Positions 48,894 through 57,914 of a stretch of 64,000 nt of DNA are shown in pieces. The translations under genes were made by a program, and so were the position numbers. This DNA is from DASRQZ01 sp964571275 (GTDB taxonomy: Bacteria; Myxococcota_A; Polyangia; Fen-1088), in NCBI GenBank assembly GCA_964571275.1, contig CAZNCQ010000007.1, positions 1 through 64,000 on the forward strand, in the 5' to 3' direction. Below the pieces are notes generated by a model, which worked only from the letters and a program-made list of their open reading frames with translations, was not told the origin of the DNA and did no database searches. Positions within the stretch are counted from its first letter, which is position 1; each line of letters begins with the position of its first letter.

Positions 48894-49951
48894 TGGACCC
48901 GGCGCGCATCGAGGCGTTCGCGGCGCAGGTCGTGGGCGACCTGGCGGCGGCGATGGGCTCGGCGATGACCAGCCTCGGCGGCAAGCTCGGCTTTTACCAG
49001 ACGCTCGCCGCGGCGCCGCGAACGCCCGAGGAGCTGGCGGCGGCGACCGGCACCGAGCCACGACTCGTCCGCGAATGGCTCGCGTCGCAGCGCGCTGCCG
49101 GCTACGTCGGGTTCGAGTCCACGTCCGGTCGGTTCGTGCTGCCGCCCGAGCACGCGTTCGTGCTCGCGCAGCCCGACAGCCCCGCGTTCCTGACCCCGGC
49201 GTTCGACGTGACGTCGGCGATCTGGCGCGCCGAGGAGCGGCTCGTCGAGTCGTTCCGCACCGGCTCGGGCATCGGCTGGCACGAACACGACTGTCGGCTG
49301 TTCTCCGGCACGGAGGCGTTCTACCGCAACGGCTACCGCGCGAACTTGGTGTCGCACTGGATCCCGGCGCTCGGCGACCGGGCGGCCGCGCTCGCGGCCG
49401 GCGGGCGGGTCGCGGACGTCGGCTGCGGCCACGGGGCGTCGACGATCCTCCTCGCGCAAGCGTTCCCGGCGAGCCGGCTCGTCGGCCTCGATGCCCACGC
49501 GGCGTCGATCGCGACCGCACGCGAGCGCGCCGCCGCGGCTGGCGTCGACGATCGGGTCCAGTTCGAGGTCGCTCCCGCCGCGGCGCTCGTCGAGGTCGCC
49601 GGCGGGGCGCTCGACCTGGTCTGCTTCATGGACGCGTTCCACGATCTCGGCGACCCGGTCGCCGCCGCGCGGACGGCGCGCGCCGCGCTCGCGGACGACG
49701 GCGCCGTGCTCCTCGTCGAGCCGTTCGCGCATGACGCCCCCGAGGCGAACGTCGGCCCGGTGGCGCGGATGTACTACGCCGCGTCGACGGCGCTGTGCAC
49801 GCAGAATGCGCTCCAGCAGGGTGGCCGCGACGGGCTCGGGGCCCAGGCCGGCTTCGCGGCCCTGGCTTCGCGCCTCCACGCCGGCGGGTTCGAGCGCGTC
49901 CGCGTCGCCGCCCAGACGCCGTTCAACCTGGTCATCGAGGCCCGCCCGTAA
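48890..49951 (+). CDS. Class I SAM-dependent methyltransferase with N-terminal winged helix
   Basis: A 353-residue protein. Residues 1-95 form a winged-helix-like domain (LGFYQTLAAAPRTPEELAAATGTEPRLVREWLASQRAAGYV) of the kind used for dimerisation in small-molecule methyltransferases. The Rossmann core begins VADVGCGHGASTILLAQAFPASRLVGLDAH (AdoMet motif I and the acidic end of strand 2). DLVCFMDAFHDLGDP and ADDGAVLLVEPFAHD follow. It would methylate a small molecule or act on a natural product. It is coupled to the YdhR-like gene. Its 3' end overlaps the convergent regulator gene by 20 bp, an arrangement suggesting local control. Confidence 0.82.
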   Translation: MMDPARIEAFAAQVVGDLAAAMGSAMTSLGGKLGFYQTLAAAPRTPEELAAATGTEPRLVREWLASQRAAGYVGFESTSGRFVLPPEHAFVLAQPDSPAFLTPAFDVTSAIWRAEERLVESFRTGSGIGWHEHDCRLFSGTEAFYRNGYRANLVSHWIPALGDRAAALAAGGRVADVGCGHGASTILLAQAFPASRLVGLDAHAASIATARERAAAAGVDDRVQFEVAPAAALVEVAGGALDLVCFMDAFHDLGDPVAAARTARAALADDGAVLLVEPFAHDAPEANVGPVARMYYAASTALCTQNALQQGGRDGLGAQAGFAALASRLHAGGFERVRVAAQTPFNLVIEARP

Positions 49952-51995
49952 CCCGGAAGCGATATCCCACGCCGCGCACCGTCGCGAGCGCGGCCGCGTG
50001 CCGGCCGAGCTTGCGGCGCAGCGATCGGACCACCGCCTCGACGACGTTGCTGGTCGAGGCGTCGGGCGGGTGCTTCCACACCGACTCCAGGAGCTCGTGG
50101 CGTGTCACCGCCTCGCCCGGGCGGCGGCGCAGGTAGCCGAGGACGCCGAGCTCGAGCGGCGTCAGCGCAATCCGCTCGCCGTCGACCACGGCCTCGTGGG
50201 CCGCCTCGTCGAGGAGCGCCTCATCGACGAGTGACTCGCCGGCGGGCGCGTCGGTCCCGGCGCCGACCTCCTGGGCGACCAGCCGCGCCAGCCATCCGTC
50301 GACGGAGCCCGTGCCCATGTCGAGGACGAGGCTCCAGAACGCCTGGCCCGAGAAGCGGATCGGCTCCGCGTCGAGCAGGCGGAAGCCGAGCCGGCGCATC
50401 GCGGGCTCGTGAACGGCGCGCGCCCGCACGCACGCGTAGACCCAGCGGAGCGCCGGCCGGAGCTCGAGGTAGCTGCGCTTGATGTCCAGCCAGGCGGCCG
50501 CCTGCGCCGCCGACGGCTGCTCGTCGACGTCGCGGTCGATCAATCGCCGCACCCAGAGCGCACGCGCCCGATCGTCGGCGGCGGGGAGGTGCTGCGCCCA
50601 GCGCGCGAGCACGGGGTCGCGGTCGAGCACGCCGCGCGCCAGCTCGCCCGGGCGGAGCACCTGGACGAGCCCGGCGACCTGCGCGGCGGCGTCGCGCGCG
50701 ACGTGGCACGACGCCCGGTGGTGGCGCCAGGTCGGCGCGAACGCCGCTGCGGCGTCGGCGCCCTCGTGCCTGGCGATGATCTCGCGCAGCGCCGGGCCGT
50801 CGGCCTCCGTCGCCGGCTCGATCGAGATCGAGTTGGCGCGCCGGGGAAAGAACGCCTCGCGCAGGTCGGGGTTCTCGAGCAGGTAGAGGACGTCGGCGGT
50901 CGTGCGCCACAGCTCCGCGCGCGGCGCCGCGCGCACCTGCCGGGCGACCGCGTCGGCGGCGGCGCGGCGGTGGTCGGCGCGCAGTCCCGGATCGGTCGCC
51001 GCGAGGGCCCGATCGAGCGCGCTGCGGACCGCGTCGTCGACCAGGAGCCCATGCGCCGTCGGCCGGACGAACGGCAGCGCGCGCAGCCGCGCGAGCGCGT
51101 CCTCCGGCGGAACATCGGGCAGCATCGCCTCGACGAGGGGCGCAGTCACGGTGCGGACGAGGCACGCCGCCTGGAGCACCCGCCGCGTCGTCGGGTCGGG
51201 GACGTCCTCGAGGAACAGCTCCGCGAGGTGGTCGACGAGCGCGCCGGGCGCCGACGGGACGCCCGCCGCCGGGACCGGGGCGCCCGCGCCGACGAGCGCC
51301 GCCGACATGGACAGCGCGAGCGGGTGGCCGGCGGCGACGCGCTCGAGCGCCGCCGCGACAGCCGGCTCGATCCCGTGGCCGGTCAAGTAGGCGAGCGCAA
51401 CGTCACGCGGCAGCGGGCCGAGCTCGAGCGTCACCAGGTGGCCGGACCACCCCGGCGCGACGAGCCACGCGGGTCGCGGCGGTGCGCGGCCGGCGAGAAG
51501 GACGCGGACGTTCTCCCCGAGCGCGGGAACGAACATCTGGCGCAACCACGTGTCGAGCAGCCGGAAGGTCTCGTACCGGTCGACGACGAGGAGGACGCGG
51601 CGACCCGCCGCGGTGACGGCGCGCGCGGCGGCGGCCAGATCGCGTGGACGAAGCTCGGCTTGCCGATCGGGGGCCGTCGCGGGAGGGTCCGGGAACCCTG
51701 CCAGAGTGGCCGTCCGATCGCCCGCTCCCGGCGCGAGCCAGGCGCACAGCCCCGCCGGCGACGGCTCGACCTCGCCGGCGTCGACGGAGACGATGGCGAC
51801 GTCCGGCGCCTGCTCGCGCAGCCGATCGGCCAGTGCGTGGAGGAGCTGGGTCTTGCCGATCCCGGGCAGTCCGTGGAGGTGGAGCGCGAGCGGCCCCTCG
51901 CCGGCGGCGAACGCCAGGAGCCGGGCGAGCTCGGCCTCGCGACCCACCAGGGTTTCTCGCGCGCGTCGGTGCAGCCGATCGCCCAGCCGTGCCAC
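49932..51995 (-). CDS. AAA/STAND ATPase regulator with C-terminal OmpR-type winged helix
   Basis: A 687-residue protein. The N-terminus holds an AAA domain (LVGREAELARLLAFAAGEGPL, Walker A LHGLPGIGKTQLL, Walker B RRVLLVVDRYE). The middle is helical, with a stretch near residue 395 (ISIEPATEADGPALREIIARHEG) resembling the start of a GNAT acetyltransferase. The last 100 residues are an OmpR/PhoB-type winged helix (RIALTPLELGVLGYLRRRPGEAVTRHELLESVW and VVRSLRRKLGRHAAALATVRGVGYRF). The winged helix is at the C-terminus, unlike LuxR-type MalT relatives or N-terminal SARPs. It probably controls the adjacent YdhR-like/methyltransferase unit through the 11-bp repeats at 48457. Confidence 0.82.
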   Translation of the reverse strand: MARLGDRLHRRARETLVGREAELARLLAFAAGEGPLALHLHGLPGIGKTQLLHALADRLREQAPDVAIVSVDAGEVEPSPAGLCAWLAPGAGDRTATLAGFPDPPATAPDRQAELRPRDLAAAARAVTAAGRRVLLVVDRYETFRLLDTWLRQMFVPALGENVRVLLAGRAPPRPAWLVAPGWSGHLVTLELGPLPRDVALAYLTGHGIEPAVAAALERVAAGHPLALSMSAALVGAGAPVPAAGVPSAPGALVDHLAELFLEDVPDPTTRRVLQAACLVRTVTAPLVEAMLPDVPPEDALARLRALPFVRPTAHGLLVDDAVRSALDRALAATDPGLRADHRRAAADAVARQVRAAPRAELWRTTADVLYLLENPDLREAFFPRRANSISIEPATEADGPALREIIARHEGADAAAAFAPTWRHHRASCHVARDAAAQVAGLVQVLRPGELARGVLDRDPVLARWAQHLPAADDRARALWVRRLIDRDVDEQPSAAQAAAWLDIKRSYLELRPALRWVYACVRARAVHEPAMRRLGFRLLDAEPIRFSGQAFWSLVLDMGTGSVDGWLARLVAQEVGAGTDAPAGESLVDEALLDEAAHEAVVDGERIALTPLELGVLGYLRRRPGEAVTRHELLESVWKHPPDASTSNVVEAVVRSLRRKLGRHAAALATVRGVGYRFRVTGGPR

Positions 51996-52047
51996 GCCCG
52001 CGAGGATAGCGCGTTACGTCTGCTTCACCACGTGCAGCGGCACGGCG

Positions 52048-53154
52048 CTAGTCCTCGATCACCGACAGGTCGCTGGCGCCGCCGGTCAGCTCGATCGACC
52101 ACCGATCCGGAGCCGCCTCCCACCCCGGCGTCGATAGCCGGGTCGGGCCGCCGACAGCGCCCAGCCGCTGAGCGTCGAACACCAGGTTGCTCGCGCCGCC
52201 GCGCACCGAGATCTGCGCCGCCGTGCCGCGCGGGCGGCGGATCACCAGGCGGCTCGCGCCGCCCGACAGCCGCAGCGTCGACGTCCCGCGCGGGCGCGGC
52301 AGCGCCAGCTCCGACTCGCTCGCGCCGCCGGCGATCTCGATCGACGAGATCTGCAGCTCGCGCAGATCCGCCGCGAGGTGCGAGACGCCGCGGCGGATCT
52401 CGATCGACCACGGCACCGCCGTCGTCAGCGTCAGCTGCGCCGCGACGTCGCGCGCGCCGAACCACGACAACCCCTTGTACTGAACGTCGACCTCGCCGTT
52501 CGCGGCGACCGTCACCTGCGGCCGCTTGCCGTCGAAGCTCGCGCGGTACAGGTCCTTGATCCGCGCCCCGCGTAACGCGAGCCGCGCCGCGCCGGCCCCG
52601 AACCGCAGCCGGCCGTGCTCGACGCCGCTGATCGGCGCGCGGTCCGCATCGCCTGCGGCGCGGCCCGCGTCGACGTCGTCGCGGGCCGCGCGATCGCGCG
52701 CCAGCTCCGCGGCGCCGGCGAGCAGCTGCTCGGCCGCGTGCTCGAGGAGCTTCGCGGTCTCTTGCACCACGGCGTCGTCGAGATCGGCGAGCGCCTCACC
52801 GAGCAGTCGGTCGCGCAGCGCGCGGTCGGCATCGATCAGCTCGCGCCGCACCGGCGCCAGCTGCACCACGACCTGGCGCCGATCGATCTCGTGGCGCGCG
52901 CGCTCGACCCAACCCGCGCGCTCGAGGCGATCGAGCAGCCCGGTGACGGCGCCGCTGGTGATCCCCATCGCCTCCGCGATCCGCCCGGCGGGAACCGGAC
53001 CCTGCTCGGCGAGGTATCCGACGGCGTCGAGGTCCGCGAGGTTGAGCCCGGCGTGCTCGGCCGCGGCCGCGCGGAGCCGTCGATCGGCCTCGGCGACCCG
53101 GGTCAGCGCCACGGCGAAAGCATGAATTCTCTCGGGTTTTCGGGAGCGCGACAC
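52048..53154 (-). CDS. MarR-type regulator fused to a DUF4097-like beta-helix domain
   Basis: A 368-residue protein. Residues 1-165 are a MarR-family winged helix (AEHAGLNLADLDAVGYLAEQGPVPAGRIAEAMGITSGAVTGLLDRLERAGWVERARHEIDRR). Residues 180-368 form a repetitive beta domain like the DUF4097/adhesin-type solenoid (SHLAADLRELQISSIEIAGGASESELALPRPRGTSTLRLSGGASRLVIRRPRG). Such a domain normally occurs in membrane or secreted proteins, not on a DNA-binding protein. The start is GTG at 53154. A perfect 21-bp palindrome lies 27 bp upstream. It is divergent from a gene encoding the same kind of beta domain alone. Confidence 0.8.
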   Translation of the reverse strand: MSRSRKPERIHAFAVALTRVAEADRRLRAAAAEHAGLNLADLDAVGYLAEQGPVPAGRIAEAMGITSGAVTGLLDRLERAGWVERARHEIDRRQVVVQLAPVRRELIDADRALRDRLLGEALADLDDAVVQETAKLLEHAAEQLLAGAAELARDRAARDDVDAGRAAGDADRAPISGVEHGRLRFGAGAARLALRGARIKDLYRASFDGKRPQVTVAANGEVDVQYKGLSWFGARDVAAQLTLTTAVPWSIEIRRGVSHLAADLRELQISSIEIAGGASESELALPRPRGTSTLRLSGGASRLVIRRPRGTAAQISVRGGASNLVFDAQRLGAVGGPTRLSTPGWEAAPDRWSIELTGGASDLSVIED

Positions 53155-53180
53155 GGCGATGCAAGATCCTCTTGACGAAG

Positions 53181-53201
53181 ATATCTTAGTAACTAAGATA
53201 T
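53181..53201. promoter_or_regulatory. Perfect 21-bp palindrome, probable MarR operator
   Basis: The arms are ATATCTTAGT and ACTAAGATAT around a single A. The site is AT-rich in a GC-rich region and lies between the MarR-fusion gene and the divergent 53274 gene. TTGACG (53172-53177) just upstream could be a -35 box for the plus-strand gene, so binding would block it. Confidence 0.75.
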
Positions 53202-53273
53202 ATTTGATTGGAGATTCAAGGTCACTGCACCTCCAACCTACCGTGCCTTTCCCCGCACACCAAGGAGCAAGCC

Positions 53274-53999
53274 ATGACGACCCAGGAATTTCACGCCTCG
53301 CATCCGTTCCGCACCACTCCTGACCTGGACGCCGACGTCGAGCTCGACCGCCTCACGCTCCCCTACGCCGGCCAGACCCGGATGCGGCTGACGATCACGT
53401 CCGGCATGGCCGACGCGCGCGTCCGCATCGACCCCGACGCGACCGATCTCATCGCGATCGACTACGGCGAGGGCACCCCGCCTCGCCTCCGCGTGTGGGC
53501 GTCGGAGCTGCGGGTATCGTGGCCGACCACGATCGGATCGTGGATGCGCGCGGCGCTCGCCGGCGAGTACCGCGACATCGAGATCGTTCTCCACCCGGCG
53601 GTCGAGTGGACGCTGCAGATCCGCGGCGGCCTCTACCAGTTCGACGCCGACCTCGCGTCCGGCAAGCTCGCGCGGCTCGAGATCAGCGGCGGCGTCAGCG
53701 ACGCGCGCCTCGACCTGCCCGCGCCCGGAGCGGTGGTCCCGATCCGGATCTCCGGCGGCGTGAGCGACCTCGCGCTCCGCCGCCCGGCCGACACCGGCGT
53801 TGCCCTCGCGGTCAGCGGCGGGATCTCCGGGCTCTGCCTCGACGACCAGACCTGGGGCGCGATCGGAGGCGGCGCCCGCCTCGCCACCGGGCCGGTCCAC
53901 GGCGACACCCCGCGCTACGCCGTCGAGATCAGCGGCGGCGCGAGCAGCCTGCACGTGGTTCCTCGTCGAGCTTCGCTCGGCGTCGATCGCCGGCCGTGA
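53274..53999 (+). CDS. Stand-alone DUF4097-like beta-helix protein
   Basis: A 241-residue protein starting at the ATG at 53274 after AAGGAGC. The sequence consists of short beta-strand repeats around the motif SGGVSDARLDLP, SGGVSDLALRRP, SGGISGLCLD and SGGASSLHVVP, closely resembling the C-terminal half of the divergent MarR fusion. There is no signal peptide or membrane segment, so it is probably cytoplasmic. Its similarity to the regulator suggests that it might dock onto it, compete for the same ligand, or derive from the same domain by duplication. Expression is likely controlled through the palindrome at 53181. Confidence 0.75.
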   Translation: MTTQEFHASHPFRTTPDLDADVELDRLTLPYAGQTRMRLTITSGMADARVRIDPDATDLIAIDYGEGTPPRLRVWASELRVSWPTTIGSWMRAALAGEYRDIEIVLHPAVEWTLQIRGGLYQFDADLASGKLARLEISGGVSDARLDLPAPGAVVPIRISGGVSDLALRRPADTGVALAVSGGISGLCLDDQTWGAIGGGARLATGPVHGDTPRYAVEISGGASSLHVVPRRASLGVDRRP

Positions 54000-54053
54000 C
54001 AAGCGCTCACGGAGCCGACTCAGGGTTTTGCGCGCCCCGCCGATGTCGCACCT

Positions 54054-54647
54054 GTGGAAGGCTTGGCAACGGATTCGGCGGAAGAGGCGCGCTCACGTTC
54101 GATCGAACGCGAGCGGCCGTTGACGGGCATCGAACGCTCATTCGACGACAACGAGATCATCGTCAGCAAGACCGACCCGACCGGCAAGATCACGTACGCA
54201 AATGACGTCTTCTGCCGCATATCGGGGTACAGCGAGGAAGAGCTGATCGGGCGCCCGCACAGCCTGCTGCGCCACTCGCAGATGCCGCGGATCATCTTCA
54301 AGCTCCTCTGGGAGCGCCTGAAGGTCGGCCAGGAGATCTTCGCCTTCGTTGTGAACCGCTGCAAGTCGGGGGACGAGTACTGGGTCTTCGCGCACATCAG
54401 CGCGACCTTTCGCGGAGGCGAGATCGTCGGCCACCACTCGAACCGGCGTACCATCAACCGCAGGGCGTTGCCCGAGGTTCGCGCGCTGTACGCCCGGCTG
54501 CTGGCCGAGCAGGAGCGACACGTCAAGAAGGAGGATGGCATCGCCTCCTCTCGGCAACTTCTGGATCGCATCCTCGCCGAGGCCGGGCTGACCTATGACC
54601 AGCTGGTCTGGTCGTTCGAGTCTCGCGGCAAAGGGGTAACGTCGTGA
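54054..54647 (+). CDS. Aer-like PAS sensor protein
   Basis: A 197-residue soluble protein with one PAS domain of the aerotaxis type (residues about 28-135): DDNEIIVSKTDPTGKITYANDVFCRISGYSEEELIGRPHSLLRH, then NRCKSGDEYWVFAHISATF, where the Trp-containing strand is typical of FAD-binding Aer PAS domains. A helical C-terminal region (RALPEVRALYARLLAEQERH) may contact its partner. The stop overlaps the start of the chemoreceptor gene (GTGA), so the pair looks like an Aer receptor split in two. It probably senses redox or oxygen. The start is GTG at 54054. Confidence 0.85.
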   Translation: MEGLATDSAEEARSRSIERERPLTGIERSFDDNEIIVSKTDPTGKITYANDVFCRISGYSEEELIGRPHSLLRHSQMPRIIFKLLWERLKVGQEIFAFVVNRCKSGDEYWVFAHISATFRGGEIVGHHSNRRTINRRALPEVRALYARLLAEQERHVKKEDGIASSRQLLDRILAEAGLTYDQLVWSFESRGKGVTS

Positions 54648-55858
54648 GGAGCTTCGTCAGTGCGGCTGTGAAGCGCGTCACCAACGGCAACAGCAACGGC
54701 AAGGGCAGCGGCAACGGCGACGAGCTGGCCGGTTACCGCGCCGCCCTGGCCAAGATCGCCGCGGTTTGCCGCGAGGCCGCGCGCGGCAACCTCGAGGCTC
54801 GCGTGCCGGGCCTCAATATCGGAGGCGATGCGAACGACGCGAGGCTGGCCATCAATCACCTGCTGGACATGACGGACGCCTTCTTGCGCGAGGCTGGCGC
54901 AGCCTCGGAGAGCGCCAGCCGGAAGCAATTTCATCGCCGCTTCCTGGTGCGCGGCATGCTCGGGGCGTTCCAGTCGGGAGCGGCCAAGATCAACGCCGCC
55001 ACTGGCTTGCTCGAACGCTACGCTGGAAACCTGGCGGACGACTTCGAGGACGCGGTGAAGGGAATCGCCCACCAGGTGGCGGCGGCGTCGACCGAGCTGC
55101 AGGCCACGGCCGGCGAGCTGTCTCGCAACACCGAGGACACGGCTCGCCTCTCGGGCGGGGTGGCGCGAACCACCAGCGACGCTTCGGCCAACATGACCTC
55201 GATCGCGTCGGCGAGCGAGCAGCTGAACAGCACCGTGGCCGAGATCGAGCGGCAAGTCCGGGAGACCACCACCGCAGCTCGCGCCGCCGTCACCGAGGCG
55301 GACCGGGCGACCGAAGCGGTGACCAGCTTGCAGGGGGCCTCGCAGCAGATCGGCCAGATCGTCACCACCATCACCCAGATCGCCGGTCAGACCCGACTGC
55401 TCGCGCTGAACGCGACCATCGAGGCGGCGCGTGCCGGCGAGGCCGGCCGGGGATTTTCCGTCGTGGCCTCCGAGGTGAAGGATCTCGCGGGCCAGGCTGC
55501 CCAGGCGACGGCTGCCATCACGGGGCAGATCGCTCAGATCCAGCAGGCCACGGCGATCGCGGTCGAGGTCATCACCGGCATCCGAGCCAAGATCCGTTCC
55601 GTCGACGCGACAGCCATGGTGATCTCCAACGCCGTCGGCGAGCAGCGTATGGCGAACGACGAGATCACCCGTAACATCAGCCGCGCCGCGACCGGCGTCC
55701 AGAACGTCTCCCAGGAAGTCCAGGCGCTGACCAGCGGCACCGCGGGCACCAGCGCTGCCGCCACCGAGCTGACGTCGGCTGCCGGCGAGCTGTCTCGCCT
55801 CAGCGAAGGCTTGTCTGGCGAGATCGAGCGCTTCCTGACCGTGCTGCGCAGCGCCTGA
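54644..55858 (+). CDS. Soluble methyl-accepting chemotaxis protein
   Basis: A 404-residue chemoreceptor without membrane segments. The C-terminal two-thirds form the long helical hairpin, with the tip sequence ITQIAGQTRLLALNATIEAARAGEAGRGFSVVASEVKDLAGQAAQAT (the CheA/CheW contact region) near residues 242-290. Residues 1-120 include a low-complexity start (Asn/Gly/Ser) and a HAMP-like or PAS-linking helix region. It is coupled to the PAS protein by a four-base overlap. Together they should give a cytoplasmic aerotaxis or energy-taxis receptor, or feed a Che-like pathway controlling gene expression as in myxobacteria. No che genes lie in the window. Confidence 0.88.
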   Translation: MRSFVSAAVKRVTNGNSNGKGSGNGDELAGYRAALAKIAAVCREAARGNLEARVPGLNIGGDANDARLAINHLLDMTDAFLREAGAASESASRKQFHRRFLVRGMLGAFQSGAAKINAATGLLERYAGNLADDFEDAVKGIAHQVAAASTELQATAGELSRNTEDTARLSGGVARTTSDASANMTSIASASEQLNSTVAEIERQVRETTTAARAAVTEADRATEAVTSLQGASQQIGQIVTTITQIAGQTRLLALNATIEAARAGEAGRGFSVVASEVKDLAGQAAQATAAITGQIAQIQQATAIAVEVITGIRAKIRSVDATAMVISNAVGEQRMANDEITRNISRAATGVQNVSQEVQALTSGTAGTSAAATELTSAAGELSRLSEGLSGEIERFLTVLRSA

Positions 55859-55903
55859 GGACGTCAGGTCGGCGCTGGGCCACAAGCGATCGAGGCGCTC
55901 CCC

Positions 55904-56284
55904 TCAGCCGCTCTTGGCGCCTGGCCCGATCAGCTTCACGACGAGGCCCAGGAACTCATCGAGCTTGAATGGCTTGCGAAGGAACCCGGCAAACTCCAGC
56001 AAGGCATCCCGGGAGAGCACCACCTGCCGGCTCACCGAGCTCGTGAGGACGACCGGGATCGCCTTCAGGGCCGGCGTGGCGCGGATGGCGTGCAACATGG
56101 AATAGCCGTCCATGATCGGCATCATCATGTCCGACACGACCAAGTCCGGAGGGTGCTTCGCCATGCTCTCCAGCGCTTCCTTGCCGTTCCCGGCGCACTC
56201 GGCAGAATAGCCTTCGTCTTCGAGAAACTCCTTCAGCGTGTCGGTCAAGGCGAACTCGTCGTCAACGAGGAGGATCGTCTTCAC
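55904..56284 (-). CDS. Single-domain response regulator
   Basis: A 126-residue CheY-like receiver. Acidic residues are in LLVDDEFAL, the phospho-acceptor Asp is in LVVSDMMMPIMDGY (Asp52 region), Ser/Thr in VVLTSSVS and Lys in GFLRKPF. There is no output domain. It overlaps the upstream KaiC-like gene by four bases and probably works with the histidine kinase encoded divergently at 57915, as KaiC-like/kinase/receiver sets often do. Confidence 0.9.
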   Translation of the reverse strand: MKTILLVDDEFALTDTLKEFLEDEGYSAECAGNGKEALESMAKHPPDLVVSDMMMPIMDGYSMLHAIRATPALKAIPVVLTSSVSRQVVLSRDALLEFAGFLRKPFKLDEFLGLVVKLIGPGAKSG

Positions 56285-57762
56285 CTTAGCCCCTGCTTGC
56301 GGACCGCACGGGTTTTGAGCTTGCGCGGGATGCGCCCGACGTTGCGGTTCCCTCTGCCGACGACGGCGAGCCCCTGCGCCGTGATGCTCAGCTCCCGGAC
56401 CGATGAATCGTAGCGACCTTCGCGCATCTTGATGAGTGAGATGAGCCGACGAAGCTTGGGGCGGCGCTCCTCGTAGCGCAGGAACACGATGCTCTCGACC
56501 ATCGCCGTGGTGCCGTCCGCCGTCGTCTCGAGGCCGGGCTCGAATAGCCCGCGCGCCTCTTCCGAAACGACGGTGGTCACCCCCCGGGCGCGCAGCTCGT
56601 TGCTGAGGCAGGTGAAAAAGGGACCGATCCTTTCAGGGTATACGACCGCGCGTCTGAACCCGGCCAACCCATCGATGAACAGCCGCTTGACCCTTCGCTC
56701 GCTGATGCGTTCGAGGAGAACTTCGACGAGCCGGTCCGCGAGCTGTTCCTGAGGCGCGTACCACTGGATCTCGATGCCCCCGGGCGCGCCTTCCGAGGGA
56801 AGACCGAGCCCGATCGATCTCGCCTTGGCCGCGATTCGGGCCGGCGTCTCGAAGAAGCCCAGATACAAGCCAGGTTCACCCTGCTTCGCCCCGGCCTCCA
56901 GAAAACTGAGCCCGAAGAGGGTCTTCCCACTTCCTGGTGACCCGAGCACCATCGTGGTCGAGTGAGGCTGCAGTCCACCATTCATCATCGCGTCCAGGCC
57001 CGCGATCCCGGTTGCCATCGGCGCGGACGGGCGCGCGCTCTCCTCGGCGCTGCGAATGCCGAGCGTCGCCTCGGTGCGCGGGTAGATCCGGATCCCCTGC
57101 GAGGAGATCTCATAGAAGCTCGCTCCGGTCAGGTGGCTACTGCCCCGGTGTTTCTCGATCTCGATGTTGCGGACCGTTTGCATGCCGACTCGGTGAGCGC
57201 TCAGCGTGATGAGGCCGTCGACCATCGTTCGTTGCGCGTAGCTGTCGCCATCCCCTCCTTCGGCGCCCGTCAGCAGCAGCGCCGTACAACCGACAAGATC
57301 GAGCACCACCTGGAGCTCGTGGATGAAGATTTTCAGATCGAGCGCCGACTCGGCCAGCGCCCCCGCGGCGACCAAGCCGTCGATGACGAGCAGCGTGGCC
57401 TTTTGATCGCGAACGACCTTGCGTACCACGGCGATGAGACCGTCGAGCTTCTCATTGCCGAGTGCCTGAAACCCGCTCAGGTACTGGACCGAGTCTCCCA
57501 CCAGGTCGGGCTTGAAGAAGGTCATCTGTTGCAAGCCCAACATAAGTCGAGCGTGAGACTCGGAGAGCAACGTCAAGTAGACGACTCTTCCTCCCGACGA
57601 CGCGTGACCATAAGCGATCTGGTTGGCGAGGATCGTCTTGCCGAGACCGGGGCGGCCATTGATGAGATAAATGCCCCCCGCGAATATTCCGCCATCCAAG
57701 ATTGTGTCCAGGCCAGGGACACCGGAGCGGAAGCGTTCCAGGGTTGTAAGTTCGTCATCCAT
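56281..57762 (-). CDS. Tandem KaiC-like ATPase
   Basis: A 493-residue protein starting at the ATG at 57762. Two RecA-type domains are present: the first with SGVPGLDTILDGGIFAGGIYLINGRPGLGKT and LLVIDGLVAAG, the second with TGIAGLDAMMNGGLQPHSTTMVLGSPGSGKT and RLFIDGLAGFRRAV. The C-terminus (SLIKMREGRYDSSVRELSITAQGL) fits KaiC-like proteins outside cyanobacteria. These act in signalling rather than as clocks when kaiA and kaiB are absent, as here. It is coupled to the receiver gene by ATGA. It is divergent from the MEDS histidine kinase, a combination seen in other bacteria. Confidence 0.88.
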   Translation of the reverse strand: MDDELTTLERFRSGVPGLDTILDGGIFAGGIYLINGRPGLGKTILANQIAYGHASSGGRVVYLTLLSESHARLMLGLQQMTFFKPDLVGDSVQYLSGFQALGNEKLDGLIAVVRKVVRDQKATLLVIDGLVAAGALAESALDLKIFIHELQVVLDLVGCTALLLTGAEGGDGDSYAQRTMVDGLITLSAHRVGMQTVRNIEIEKHRGSSHLTGASFYEISSQGIRIYPRTEATLGIRSAEESARPSAPMATGIAGLDAMMNGGLQPHSTTMVLGSPGSGKTLFGLSFLEAGAKQGEPGLYLGFFETPARIAAKARSIGLGLPSEGAPGGIEIQWYAPQEQLADRLVEVLLERISERRVKRLFIDGLAGFRRAVVYPERIGPFFTCLSNELRARGVTTVVSEEARGLFEPGLETTADGTTAMVESIVFLRYEERRPKLRRLISLIKMREGRYDSSVRELSITAQGLAVVGRGNRNVGRIPRKLKTRAVRKQGLR

Positions 57763-57914
57763 CTCGGTTGGGCTCCCGTCTGTTTTTGTGTCTCTAGGAT
57801 CCAAGAGCCGCGAGCATAGACGATTTCGAGTGGCTATATCTTCTAGCCAGGCTTGCCGACGACAGGTGCCATACGTACCTATTCGGGACCTTCTACGAAG
57901 GTGGTATCGATTCC

